Under the pieces are notes generated by a model. The model was not told the origin of the DNA, made no database searches, and saw only the letters and a list, made by a program, of their open reading frames with translations. The translations under genes were made by a program, and so were the position numbers. Positions 42,988-49,734 of a stretch of DNA of 60,726 nt are shown here, in pieces (position 1 is the first letter of the stretch; every line of letters starts with the position of its first letter). Source of the DNA: a virus. The stretch is from IMG/VR virus record IMGVR_UViG_3300007734_000734, positions 1-60,726 of that record; one strand, given 5' to 3'.

Positions 42988-43216
42988 ATTTTTATGAAGG
43001 GCAACATTCACATTGTCTTTAACCCTATGGGAGATGTTACTAATTGCTGCACCGAAGTCTCTTCACTTTATTCAATTATACGTATGTCAACAAAGTAAAA
43101 AGTCCATCAGCTGTTTTGCCTCACTTAAGACGCTTTACTTAACTAATTTTACTTAAACGGCGCCCTTTATCATTATTATTAAGCTGAGTAAAATAAACGC
43201 TGTTTGCTATTTTTAC
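42855..43216. other. Gap of about 360 bases without a clear gene
   Basis: No minus-strand gene is convincing. Apart from two short plus-strand ORFs, I see only mildly GC-rich sequence with scattered TTACTTAA-like motifs (43130-43200). No tRNA or terminator hairpin is obvious. Confidence 0.4.
42994..43098 (+). CDS. Possible small plus-strand ORF, 34 aa
   Basis: Encodes MKGNIHIVFNPMGDVTNCC..., 6 bases after the preceding plus-strand ORF. No promoter is visible. The region is richer in GC than its surroundings and could instead be a structured RNA or a gene remnant. Confidence 0.22.
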   Translation: MKGNIHIVFNPMGDVTNCCTEVSSLYSIIRMSTK

Positions 43217-43303
43217 TTACATTTTACTTTTTACCCTACACAGTAAACTAATTATTAGGTACAATGTGGCCACTATGGCTACTGCTTCTACTATTTCTGT
43301 CAT
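43217..43303 (-). CDS. Small single-helix membrane peptide, 28 aa
   Basis: Start 43303, stop 43219-43217. One membrane helix (IVEAVAIVATLYLIISLLC) followed by a short basic tail. Size resembles phage lysis-associated or regulatory micropeptides. It is tentative because of its length. Confidence 0.4.
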   Translation of the reverse strand: MTEIVEAVAIVATLYLIISLLCRVKSKM

Positions 43304-43403
43304 TTTTTTTAAATTAAGTGTGTAAAAAAGGTAAGGCAAAGATTTTAACTCGCAACTCACTGTTTAGGTGTGTGTTTCTGTTACACCACTTACCTTTAGA
43401 CTG

Positions 43404-43565
43404 TTACTCTGTTAAACTTTTATACTTTACTAAGTACTCTTCATACATGCCTTCATTGACCTTCTTTAACTTTACCAGCCAACCCGCGACCTCTTTAGGC
43501 TCCTTTGTTTTATTTTTCAAGCCCATCAAGCCGCCTATGACTTTTTTAATTATTACTTCTTCCAT
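43404..43565 (-). CDS. Small basic protein, 53 aa
   Basis: Start 43565, stop 43406-43404. Basic helical protein beginning MEEVIIKKVIGGLMGLKNKT with a second helix (LVKLKKVNEGMYEEYLVKY). It lies just upstream of the terminator hairpin at 43607-43629, so it is transcribed separately from the AT-hook gene. Confidence 0.55.
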   Translation of the reverse strand: MEEVIIKKVIGGLMGLKNKTKEPKEVAGWLVKLKKVNEGMYEEYLVKYKSLTE

Positions 43566-43606
43566 AATAGTTGTTTTTTAAAAGTGTAAGTGTAAGTGAC
43601 AATAAA

Positions 43607-43629
43607 GGGCGAATGACTTTCATTCGCCC
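43607..43629 (-). terminator. Strong hairpin terminator of the AT-hook gene
   Basis: 10-bp GC-rich stem GGGCGAATGA/TCATTCGCCC with a 3-base loop, just past the stop of 43641-43922. Confidence 0.8.
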
Positions 43630-43640
43630 TCTTACTCATG

Positions 43641-43922
43641 TTACTGTGCTTTTTCTTCAACTACTTTTACTTGAGCTGGACGACCTCTTTTAACTTCGAT
43701 TCCTTGAACTCTTTTTGCTTCACGTTCCGCTAACACTTGCTGTCTTTTACTAGAAGCTACTAATGGACGACCTTTTCTAAACGTTCCTAACTTTTTTGCT
43801 TCGTCTTGTTTTGCTAATTTTACTTGTCTAGCTGAATTAGCATTTGCTGGACGACCTTTTTTCTTTACTTCAGCTGCAACCGCGTTTGCAGGAGCTGTTT
43901 GTTTGTCTTTTTCTTTTTTCAT
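43641..43922 (-). CDS. AT-hook protein with three hooks, 93 aa
   Basis: GRP cores at residues 23-25, 51-53 and 80-82 in Lys-rich contexts (KKKGRPANAN; FRKGRPLVASSKRQ; KRGRPAQV). It is clearly a paralogue of the 101-aa protein at 40748-41053, with the same QTAPA-rich start. Likely binds A/T-rich DNA. Own promoter (43965-43997) and terminator (43607-43629), which suggests it is made in quantity. Confidence 0.88.
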   Translation of the reverse strand: MKKEKDKQTAPANAVAAEVKKKGRPANANSARQVKLAKQDEAKKLGTFRKGRPLVASSKRQQVLAEREAKRVQGIEVKRGRPAQVKVVEEKAQ

Positions 43923-43964
43923 AACCTTTATTTTTTAACTGTTAATACTTACTTTTCTTATGCT

Positions 43965-43997
43965 ATAAATATACGCTAGTGAATTGTGTAAGCCTAT
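43965..43997 (-). promoter_or_regulatory. Early promoter copy
   Basis: 33-bp element; drives the 93-aa AT-hook gene. Its TAG is also the stop of 43994-44143. Confidence 0.7.
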
Positions 43998-44143
43998 TTG
44001 ACTTGTTTTAACTCTTCTTGCGTTTGTTTTACAACTCCTATTAAAAAGCCCAACAAATATTCAGATGAGTGTGTTCCGTTGTCTAATTTTACCCAGTCTA
44101 ACTTTTGCTGCAACCAATAAATTAAATTTTCTTGATTTTCCAT
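43994..44143 (-). CDS. Hypothetical protein, 49 aa
   Basis: Start 44143 (an in-frame ATG at 44152 is also possible; the 44143 site keeps the leader pattern of its neighbours). Helical, with NLIYWLQQKLDWVKLDNG. Its TAG stop is the first base triplet of the promoter box of the next gene. Function unknown. Confidence 0.65.
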   Translation of the reverse strand: MENQENLIYWLQQKLDWVKLDNGTHSSEYLLGFLIGVVKQTQEELKQVK

Positions 44144-44164
44144 AACTTTCATTTTTTATTTAAC

Positions 44165-44197
44165 TAAATATACATTATTTTAACCTATAAGCCAAAC
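44165..44197 (-). promoter_or_regulatory. Early promoter copy (variant)
   Basis: Diverged element with GTTTGGCTTATAG; drives 43994-44143. Confidence 0.5.
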
Positions 44198-44496
44198 TAT
44201 TCACTGTCTAATGAAATGGCGCCATATTCTGTCATTCCTTGTTCAGCTGTCGGAATGTTTATCATCAACGACGTTTTTACCAAAAAATCAAACGTGTTCA
44301 ACGTTTCAATTCGTTTACACTTACTAAGTCTACTAAACGCAGCAGAACATATAAACTTTCCCAATTCTTGCAAACGTTTTTGAACATCATGTAAATGTTC
44401 TACAGCTGGACTGTCATAAGTCACTTGTGCCGTCGTTTTTTTTACGTTCTTTGACTCTTCTTGAATCCACGAACATTTAAATCCTATTTTATTCAT
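44197..44496 (-). CDS. Hypothetical protein, 99 aa
   Basis: Mixed protein with a basic helix (RLQELGKFICSAAFSRLSKC) and an acidic end. No motif is recognised. Promoter copy at 44515-44547; stop sits next to the promoter variant at 44165-44197. Confidence 0.72.
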   Translation of the reverse strand: MNKIGFKCSWIQEESKNVKKTTAQVTYDSPAVEHLHDVQKRLQELGKFICSAAFSRLSKCKRIETLNTFDFLVKTSLMINIPTAEQGMTEYGAISLDSE

Positions 44497-44514
44497 AATT
44501 TTTTTTCTTATGAT

Positions 44515-44547
44515 TAAATATATGTGACTGTACTTTGTAAGCCTAAT
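44515..44547 (-). promoter_or_regulatory. Early promoter copy
   Basis: 33-bp element; drives 44197-44496. Confidence 0.7.
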
Positions 44548-44755
44548 GTCTTTTTACAAATAAAATGTTGAGCAACATTATGTGCATTTCTACGTTGAAC
44601 GCTATTTGGTCCCCTATTTGACGAAGTTCGTCAACATTGTGCCACTCTTTACGTTCTGTTGCGTCTTGGATGGCATAAGTCATGTCTTCTAACATATCAG
44701 ACTGAACGTTTAACACAGTCAACAATTGTTTTTCATATTTACTTTGACATTTCAT
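44543..44755 (-). CDS. Hypothetical helical protein, 70 aa
   Basis: Charged helical protein (LLTVLNVQSDMLEDMTYAI) ending in a hydrophobic segment and a basic tail (LNILFVKRH). Promoter copy at 44772-44804. Function unknown. Confidence 0.72.
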   Translation of the reverse strand: MKCQSKYEKQLLTVLNVQSDMLEDMTYAIQDATERKEWHNVDELRQIGDQIAFNVEMHIMLLNILFVKRH

Positions 44756-44771
44756 AATTTTTTCTTATAAT

Positions 44772-44804
44772 GTAAATATATGTTGGTGAACTCTGTAAGC
44801 CTAT
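44772..44804 (-). promoter_or_regulatory. Early promoter copy
   Basis: 33-bp element; drives 44543-44755. Confidence 0.7.
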
Positions 44805-44948
44805 ATATATTTTACTAAAAGTTTAAAGGAAGGCTTGGCTTGCTGGGCAAAGGGCAACGTCTAACTATTTTAACACACACATTTATTTCATTTGTGTCAC
44901 TTACCCACACACTCACTTCTTTTACTTATTTGTTTACTCAACATTTTG

Positions 44949-45251
44949 TCACACATTCATCATTGCTTGTCTAATTTCACACTTTGCTTGTTGGGTTACT
45001 GTTTTACTGTAGCCTCCTATGTGCCACTCAATTGTGTCACTTTCACCTAACGATCTGTACTCTTTCCAATCATACACAGTAAACACATCACCATTGTCTG
45101 TTTCCATGGTCCATTCAAAGTTTACTTTACTTTGTCCATCGTTTGACTCACATTCTGGTTCGCCCAACACTTTCCTTAACGTTGACGTTGAACACTTAAT
45201 AGTTACTTCATAAAATGATGTTCCGTCTACTTCTTTACTTGTTGTTTTCAC
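44949..45251 (-). CDS. Hypothetical protein, 100 aa (GTG start)
   Basis: Begins with GTG at 45251 (an ATG two bases upstream is followed by TGA in its own frame). Strand-rich with RKVLGEPECESNDGQSKV and a C-terminal helix. Promoter copy at 45273-45305 lies directly upstream, supporting this start. Stop is TGA, rarer than TAA here. Confidence 0.72.
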   Translation of the reverse strand: MKTTSKEVDGTSFYEVTIKCSTSTLRKVLGEPECESNDGQSKVNFEWTMETDNGDVFTVYDWKEYRSLGESDTIEWHIGGYSKTVTQQAKCEIRQAMMNV

Positions 45252-45272
45252 ATTGTTGTCTTTTTATTTGAC

Positions 45273-45305
45273 TGAATATACGTTATTGAACCTTGTAAGC
45301 CTAAT
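45273..45305 (-). promoter_or_regulatory. Early promoter copy
   Basis: 33-bp element, box CGTATATTCA; drives 44949-45251 and supports its GTG start. Confidence 0.65.
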
Positions 45306-45498
45306 CAATTGTTTCAATGTACTTTACTTTACTCACTGTTTCCGACGACCAATCTACTTTTTCTTCTACTTCCTCTCCCTCTCCTCTTTCATTTCCCTCT
45401 ACTATTTGTTGTTGGGCCTCTTCCTTCGTTTCAGCTTCTACAATGTATTGAATTGTTTTAGTGACTTGTACTTGAGTTGTGATTCTATACACTTTCAT
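45301..45498 (-). CDS. Conserved small phage protein, 65 aa
   Basis: Begins MKVYRITTQVQVTKTIQYIV, then VEAETKEEAQQQI, the strand-helix pattern of a small family seen in many phages and plasmids. The C-terminus is acidic. Its role is unknown. Promoter copy at 45542-45574. Confidence 0.78.
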   Translation of the reverse strand: MKVYRITTQVQVTKTIQYIVEAETKEEAQQQIVEGNERGEGEEVEEKVDWSSETVSKVKYIETID

Positions 45499-45541
45499 AT
45501 TTTTACATTTTAAATTGTTTAACTTATCTTTTCTTATAAAC

Positions 45542-45574
45542 TAAATATATGTTCAAGAACTTTGTAAGCCTAAG
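45542..45574 (-). promoter_or_regulatory. Early promoter copy
   Basis: 33-bp element; drives 45301-45498. Confidence 0.7.
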
Positions 45575-45923
45575 TACTTTTATGTCTATAACCTTTACCA
45601 TTAATTATTCTTTCTTCATTTGTTTCTACATCCAACCATTTTTTAGCTTTTTTGATGTAACCGGGTATTCCAGATCCTTCTATTAATGATTTATTTCCTT
45701 TAAATACTTTTGTTTCAACCCAATATAAATCGACATTTGTGTTGGTTGTAAAGTTAGGTTCTGACATTTTAACATCTTGTGTTCTATATCCGAATGTTTT
45801 TAACTTATATTTTTTACCTGTTGATGAAGTGTACTTTTCTTCTTCTAATAAAAAACAGTAGTTGTTGTTGTAGCCCCCACTAAATTCATTTTTACGTTTT
45901 GTTTTTGAAATAAGTTTTATCAT
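45570..45923 (-). CDS. Hypothetical protein, 117 aa
   Basis: Basic strand-rich protein (KLISKTKRKNEFSGGYNNNY) with an aromatic centre (VDLYWVETKVFKG). No motif is recognised. Promoter copy at 45969-46001. Possibly a nucleic-acid-binding beta protein, not supported further. Confidence 0.72.
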   Translation of the reverse strand: MIKLISKTKRKNEFSGGYNNNYCFLLEEEKYTSSTGKKYKLKTFGYRTQDVKMSEPNFTTNTNVDLYWVETKVFKGNKSLIEGSGIPGYIKKAKKWLDVETNEERIINGKGYRHKST

Positions 45924-45968
45924 AGTTGTGTGTTTTAAATTGTTTAACTTATCTTTTTTCTTATAAAC

Positions 45969-46001
45969 TAAATATATGAAAGGGAAACTTGTAAGCCAAG
46001 C
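45969..46001 (-). promoter_or_regulatory. Early promoter copy
   Basis: 33-bp element with CTTGGCTTACA; drives 45570-45923. Confidence 0.65.
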
Positions 46002-46029
46002 ACCCCCCCTTCAATTAAACACACACTGT

Positions 46030-46365
46030 TTACTTTTCTAATGCGTCCAAATATGTTTGAACGTCTTCATCTGTTACTTCGTCACCATTACTTATTTCTT
46101 GTGAAATCTCTGACAATACATCATACGTTTCTACATTAATTTCTAATTCTAATCTATTTAATTCAATAGTGACATGGTCATCTATGTTAATGTTTACTTC
46201 TTCAATTTCATTTTTAATCTTTTTAATTGTTGAGCTTTGAATTGCATTCGCAAATTCTTTTAACTGTTCACGTGTTAACACAATTTTGTTGTCTAAAACT
46301 ACTGTGCTGTTGATGCGTTTTGCTAACGCTGCTAACTCTTGTTGTAATTCTTCTAGTTGTGTCAT
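46030..46365 (-). CDS. Hypothetical coiled-coil protein, 111 aa
   Basis: Start chosen at MTQLEELQQELAALAKRIN (46365) because the promoter copy at 46387-46419 lies just upstream; a longer frame to 46437 would run through that promoter. Leucine-rich helices and an acidic C-terminus (DGDEVTDEDVQTYLDALEK-like). Function unknown. Confidence 0.75.
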   Translation of the reverse strand: MTQLEELQQELAALAKRINSTVVLDNKIVLTREQLKEFANAIQSSTIKKIKNEIEEVNINIDDHVTIELNRLELEINVETYDVLSEISQEISNGDEVTDEDVQTYLDALEK

Positions 46366-46386
46366 ATTTTTATTTTTTAAGTTGTT

Positions 46387-46419
46387 TAAATATATATTAA
46401 TTAACTTTGTAGGCCTAAC
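46387..46419 (-). promoter_or_regulatory. Early promoter copy
   Basis: 33-bp element with TTAGGCCTACA; decides the start of the 111-aa gene at 46365. Confidence 0.65.
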
Positions 46420-46621
46420 AAATGTAATTAGCAACATATCCTTGAACGTCTGTTACTTTTAAATATTTAACAATAGCTTCTTTCAATCCTTTTTGATCGT
46501 CTAAAAATGAATCAGCAATGTCAAATGCTGCATCCGCACCATATTCTTCACCATTTTCTTTACACGCTGATTTTAACTCATTGAGTTCTTTTTTAATTAA
46601 TTCTTTAGTCCAGTTTTTCAT
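46415..46621 (-). CDS. Hypothetical helical protein, 68 aa
   Basis: Begins MKNWTKELIKKELNELKSAC, a charged helix, followed by acidic FDIADSFLDDQKG. Its stop region overlaps the promoter of the next gene. Promoter copy at 46662-46694. Function unknown. Confidence 0.7.
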   Translation of the reverse strand: MKNWTKELIKKELNELKSACKENGEEYGADAAFDIADSFLDDQKGLKEAIVKYLKVTDVQGYVANYIC

Positions 46622-46661
46622 AGTTTTTGTTTTTAAGTTAACACTTTCTTTTCTTATGATG

Positions 46662-46694
46662 TAAATATATGTTGGAAGATTTTGTAAGCCTAAT
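46662..46694 (-). promoter_or_regulatory. Early promoter copy
   Basis: 33-bp element, identical in the spacer to the copies at 48804 and 51785; drives 46415-46621. Confidence 0.7.
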
Positions 46695-46950
46695 CGCTTG
46701 CTTTAAATGTGCCTATGTACAAGTCACCTTCAAAAAATGACGGTTCATATTCTTTATGATCTGCTATCATATCATTTATTTCATAAAATGTACTGTACTC
46801 TGCTAATTCTAATTCACGACAAACACATATTACTTGTGCCCCATCTCCTTGTGTTGGATGTTCAACAAATTCAATTGTTTGTCCTTTTGAGTTGATTAAG
46901 ATGTCGTACCTTGTTGGATTATACGACATTAACTTTTTATAATTTATCAT
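46690..46950 (-). CDS. Hypothetical protein, 86 aa
   Basis: Mixed alpha/beta fold, RYDILINSKGQTIEFVEHPT then QVICVCREL and an acidic C-terminus. Resembles small phage proteins of unknown role that begin with a strand-turn-strand. Promoter copy at 46973-47005. Confidence 0.72.
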   Translation of the reverse strand: MINYKKLMSYNPTRYDILINSKGQTIEFVEHPTQGDGAQVICVCRELELAEYSTFYEINDMIADHKEYEPSFFEGDLYIGTFKASD

Positions 46951-46972
46951 AACCTTTATTTTTTATTTAACT

Positions 46973-47005
46973 TAAATATATGTTCTCCTACTTTGTAGGC
47001 CTAGT
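46973..47005 (-). promoter_or_regulatory. Early promoter copy
   Basis: 33-bp element with TAGGCCTACA; its TAG is the stop of 47001-47207. Drives 46690-46950. Confidence 0.65.
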
Positions 47006-47207
47006 CTTCTACTTCTTCATATTCTCCTTCATCATTGAAATTTTTCATCCACAACATAAGACATCGTTTACATTCTTGTTTAGATTCATTTTCAAATTCA
47101 TCTTCAACATATGGAAGTGCTCCATACATGTTAGTAATTCCTGATTCACGCAATTCATTCAAGTATGTTAGAATGTTTTGTTCTGTTTTTGTTGTTTTTC
47201 TTGCCAT
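47001..47207 (-). CDS. Hypothetical acidic protein, 68 aa
   Basis: A basic N-terminal helix (ARKTTKTEQNILTYLNELRE) precedes an acidic end. A single CKRC pair sits in the middle. Its TAG stop comes from the TAGGCC box of the promoter at 46973-47005. It follows the 48-aa gene upstream in one operon. Confidence 0.7.
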   Translation of the reverse strand: MARKTTKTEQNILTYLNELRESGITNMYGALPYVEDEFENESKQECKRCLMLWMKNFNDEGEYEEVED

Positions 47208-47212
47208 AACCT

Positions 47213-47359
47213 TTACTTTTTAAATTCATTAATAATTAATTTTCGACCTTTATCATACTGTTCTAATGTGATGTTGCCATATATTAAATAAGTAGTCAAC
47301 ATTCCCATTGCCATTGATTTAGTTGGAGCACTTTCAATTATTTTCTTTATCTTTTTCAT
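47213..47359 (-). CDS. Small basic protein, 48 aa
   Basis: Start 47359, stop 47215-47213. Begins MKKIKKIIESAPTKSMAMGM and has a hydrophobic middle; Lys-rich throughout. It directly follows the promoter copy at 47364-47396. Function unknown. Confidence 0.65.
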   Translation of the reverse strand: MKKIKKIIESAPTKSMAMGMLTTYLIYGNITLEQYDKGRKLIINEFKK

Positions 47360-47363
47360 GTTT

Positions 47364-47396
47364 TAAATATATGTTGATGAGTTTTGTAAGCCTATC
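47364..47396 (-). promoter_or_regulatory. Early promoter copy
   Basis: 33-bp element; drives the 48-aa and 68-aa genes. Its TAG is the stop of 47392-47613. Confidence 0.7.
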
Positions 47397-47613
47397 TATC
47401 TTCTTCTGAAAAGCCTGCACTGTCATATTCTGGTCCTAAATCTTCTTCAGGTTGACATGTCTCATCATATTTATCAATCATATTTTTACATATGTTCAAC
47501 AACATTTCACGATATTTATGTTCACGGTCTGACAACTCTTCATTAAGACTGTGATAACAATCTATCAAGTCACGGTAAGTGTTTTCAAATTTACAATAAC
47601 CCATGTTTGCCAT
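47392..47613 (-). CDS. Conserved phage protein, 73 aa
   Basis: Begins MANMGYCKFENTYRDLIDCY, the start of a small protein family common in Bacteroidetes phages (NTYRDL, then D-C-Y). It ends with GPEYDSAGFSEEDR, a tail almost identical to that of the unrelated zinc protein at 49730-50149. The TAG stop lies in the promoter box of the next gene. Function unknown. Confidence 0.8.
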   Translation of the reverse strand: MANMGYCKFENTYRDLIDCYHSLNEELSDREHKYREMLLNICKNMIDKYDETCQPEEDLGPEYDSAGFSEEDR

Positions 47614-47648
47614 ATTTTTATTTTTTTAGTTTATTTTTTCTTATGTCT

Positions 47649-47681
47649 TAAATATATGTTGCTTTACTTTATAAGCCTAAC
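47649..47681 (-). promoter_or_regulatory. Early promoter copy
   Basis: 33-bp element; drives 47392-47613. Confidence 0.7.
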
Positions 47682-47682
47682 A

Positions 47683-47898
47683 TTATAATTTGCTAACCAA
47701 TAAAAAGTAAGATATAAATGTTCTTACTAGTGATGAGTCTCTGTCGTCATAGTGTCCTGACTTCATTTTATACACCACTTCAAAACCATATTTCTGTTTT
47801 CTACACTTAACTAACTCTGACGCTGATGAACCACATTTTCTTAAAATGTCTTGTTCTGAACAGATGTGTAATCTTTTATCATACATAAACTTTTTCAT
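47683..47898 (-). CDS. Hypothetical protein, 71 aa
   Basis: Short mixed protein with a CSEQDILRKCGSSASELVKC stretch and a hydrophobic C-terminal helix. No motif is recognised. Promoter copy at 47917-47949. Confidence 0.7.
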   Translation of the reverse strand: MKKFMYDKRLHICSEQDILRKCGSSASELVKCRKQKYGFEVVYKMKSGHYDDRDSSLVRTFISYFLLVSKL

Positions 47899-47916
47899 AG
47901 TCTTTATTTTTTATCT

Positions 47917-47949
47917 TAAATATATGTTGATAAGTTTTGTAAGCCTATT
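47917..47949 (-). promoter_or_regulatory. Early promoter copy
   Basis: 33-bp element; drives 47683-47898. Its TAG is the stop of the RadA-like gene. Confidence 0.7.
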
Positions 47950-48763
47950 CATCGTCATCCACTTCTCTTCCTTTTATGTCTGTGTATATTATTTGTGTTC
48001 CTGTTAGTTGAAAATACAATTTGTTTTCAACAGTCCCATTTCTGTTCTTATTAAACATAACATATGTTCCGCCTCCATCACTTTCTTTTTCCTTTCTAAT
48101 TTCTGCTGCTGCGTCTACCATATGTTTCATTTTGTTGCTGCCTACAAACACTCCCCCTTTTGTTACCTGTTGAATGAGCATGAATGTGCTAAATTTATTT
48201 GCTTCATTTTCTCCTTTATTGTTTTTGACACATTCATCTACTAACCATGATTCTGCTACTTTTCTGTCCCATCCGTTGTCATTTCTTACTCCATCAAGTA
48301 CTTCTGCTACACTGTCAATCAAAATCAAATCCCAACCTAAATTTAATGACTGTTCAATTACATCTTTTGTGTTGTGATCTGTATAGTCTGAAACAAATAA
48401 TGTTTGTACACATCCAAATTGTGGAAAACGTTGTGTGTATTTAAACATTTGTTTTTTTCCCATTTCACCTGAAATGAACAAACATTTTCTAGTTGGATCT
48501 TTTAATTGAATAGATGCTAATAAATCTAACAATAGTGTTGTTTTTCCTGTTCCTGGATCTCCAAACAACATTAAATTAGTTGCGCTTGGTACTCCTCCTT
48601 CATGACTAATTAACTCATCTAATACTAATCCACTTTTCATTTGTCCAAACATTCTTTCGTCCACATAAATGTCTTTTAGTTTAACAATTTGACTAAAATC
48701 TATTTGAACGTGTACCGGCACTTGCTCCGTTATTATTTTTTTTGGTCTGCCTCGTTTTTTCAT
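47945..48763 (-). CDS. RadA/RecA-like ATPase with AT-hook start, 272 aa
   Basis: Walker A GDPGTGKTT at 68-76 and Walker B in WDLILIDSVAEVL (about 140-152) mark a RecA-fold ATPase. The sequence around FISGEMGKKQM resembles RadA/Sms- and KaiC-type ATPases. The first residues MKKRGRPKKI are an AT hook (GRP at 5-7). It could act in recombination, DNA repair or DNA loading. The AT hook would target it to A/T-rich DNA. Promoter copy at 48804-48836. Confidence 0.85.
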   Translation of the reverse strand: MKKRGRPKKIITEQVPVHVQIDFSQIVKLKDIYVDERMFGQMKSGLVLDELISHEGGVPSATNLMLFGDPGTGKTTLLLDLLASIQLKDPTRKCLFISGEMGKKQMFKYTQRFPQFGCVQTLFVSDYTDHNTKDVIEQSLNLGWDLILIDSVAEVLDGVRNDNGWDRKVAESWLVDECVKNNKGENEANKFSTFMLIQQVTKGGVFVGSNKMKHMVDAAAEIRKEKESDGGGTYVMFNKNRNGTVENKLYFQLTGTQIIYTDIKGREVDDDE

Positions 48764-48803
48764 ATTTTATAGTTTTAAGTTAATACTTATTTTTCTTATG
48801 TCT

Positions 48804-48836
48804 TAAATATATGTTGGAAGATTTTGTAAGCCTAAT
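48804..48836 (-). promoter_or_regulatory. Early promoter copy
   Basis: 33-bp element with a spacer identical to the copies at 46662 and 51785; drives the RadA-like gene. Confidence 0.7.
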
Positions 48837-49188
48837 CCTTGTGTAAACAATATAAGAAACATTCCTTATAGTCATGTTCATCAGCCATTGTTCTTAATTT
48901 TTTAGCTGTAATGGCATTGTAAAATGTCTTACCTCGACCCACTACATCTGCTGTTAAATCCATCCAACCATCATCTGACACATCAAAGCCTCCCTTTCCA
49001 TCTTTGCCTAACCAAGCATCTTCATATTCACGACTGAGTGTAAATGCTTTTTCATTAAGGAATTTTTCTAGTTGTTTAAATGTGTCTTCGTCTAATTTAG
49101 ACCATTCTACTTTTATTCTTTCATCATCATGGTCTAATTTCCATTTGGCTTTTTTAACTATGGTCCAAAGTTGTTTTTCTGTTTTCAT
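48832..49188 (-). CDS. DUF4240-like protein, 118 aa
   Basis: Start placed at MKTEKQLWTIVKKAKWKLDH (49188), just downstream of the preceding stop. A longer upstream frame would overlap the 69-aa gene. The string DWMDLTADVVGRGKTFYNAI-like and EDAWLGKDGKGGFDVSDDGW fit the DUF4240 pattern. Role unknown. Last gene of a three-gene cassette behind the promoter at 49702-49734. Confidence 0.78.
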   Translation of the reverse strand: MKTEKQLWTIVKKAKWKLDHDDERIKVEWSKLDEDTFKQLEKFLNEKAFTLSREYEDAWLGKDGKGGFDVSDDGWMDLTADVVGRGKTFYNAITAKKLRTMADEHDYKECFLYCLHKD

Positions 49189-49189
49189 A

Positions 49190-49399
49190 TTAGTCTTTGT
49201 TAAATGTTTGATTGTAGTATTCCTCTGCTGTTTTATCTGTGCTATATTTTCCTTCATTATATGAATCCCAATAAACATTAATTATTTGCTCTTTCTCCAT
49301 TGCTTTAGCCATTTCAAATAGCTTGAAATTTTCTCCTTTCAAAGTAACTTCATTTTCTGTTATAAGCATATCTATTAACCATTCTACTGCTGCTTTCAT
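49190..49399 (-). CDS. Conserved small phage protein, 69 aa
   Basis: Begins MKAAVEWLIDMLITENEVTL and continues with LFEMAKAMEKEQIINVYW. This is a small family that is frequent in Bacteroidetes phages. It is helical and its role is unknown. It starts 2 bases after the end of the interrupted 95-codon frame upstream. Confidence 0.8.
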   Translation of the reverse strand: MKAAVEWLIDMLITENEVTLKGENFKLFEMAKAMEKEQIINVYWDSYNEGKYSTDKTAEEYYNQTFNKD

Positions 49400-49400
49400 A

Positions 49401-49685
49401 TTAGTCTTGTTTGTTTATGGGTTTAATAAATACTTTTAAAGTTCTTCCATCATCTTGATAGGATAGTTCTACATTACAGTTCTACTTTTGATATACTCTA
49501 CCATTTTCATCAATAACTTCAACTCTTGTTACTTTTGAAATATCAGCCATATCTCTTTGGCATTGGGTGTAGCCTTCAATATAGCCATTTAAATAACCAT
49601 ATTGCTCATCAATAGAATCACAATACTCTTTACTAGAACCTTTTTGCTTTTTAGCTAACTGTTCTATTTCTTCTTTACTTTTCAT
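49401..49685 (-). pseudogene. Small protein with in-frame TAG at codon 68 (95-codon frame)
   Basis: From ATG 49685 the frame encodes KSKEEIEQLAKKQKGSSKEY and ends at TAG (49484-49482) after NGRVYQK. Beyond it the same frame continues for 26 residues (NCNVELSYQDDGRTLKVFIK, then PINKQD) to TAA at 49403-49401, just before the next gene. The VIDENGRVY...ELSYQDDGRTLKVF pairing is a pattern I recognise from intact small phage proteins. So TAG interrupts a conserved frame, through mutation or recoding. Confidence 0.65.
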
Positions 49686-49701
49686 ATTTCCTTATTTAAC
49701 T

Positions 49702-49734
49702 TAAATATATGTTGAAGAACTTTGTAAGCCTATC
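49702..49734 (-). promoter_or_regulatory. Early promoter copy
   Basis: 33-bp element, identical in the spacer to the copy at 50185; drives the three-gene cassette ending at 48832. Its TAG is the stop of 49730-50149. Confidence 0.7.

Noticed and set aside
46366-46437. N-terminal extension of the 111-aa protein to 46437
   Set aside because: The extension would run through the promoter copy at 46387-46419. The internal MTQLEELQQ start fits the leader pattern.
49189-49278. N-terminal extension of the DUF4240-like gene to 49278
   Set aside because: It would overlap the conserved 69-aa gene at 49190-49399. Start at 49188 fits the gene order.
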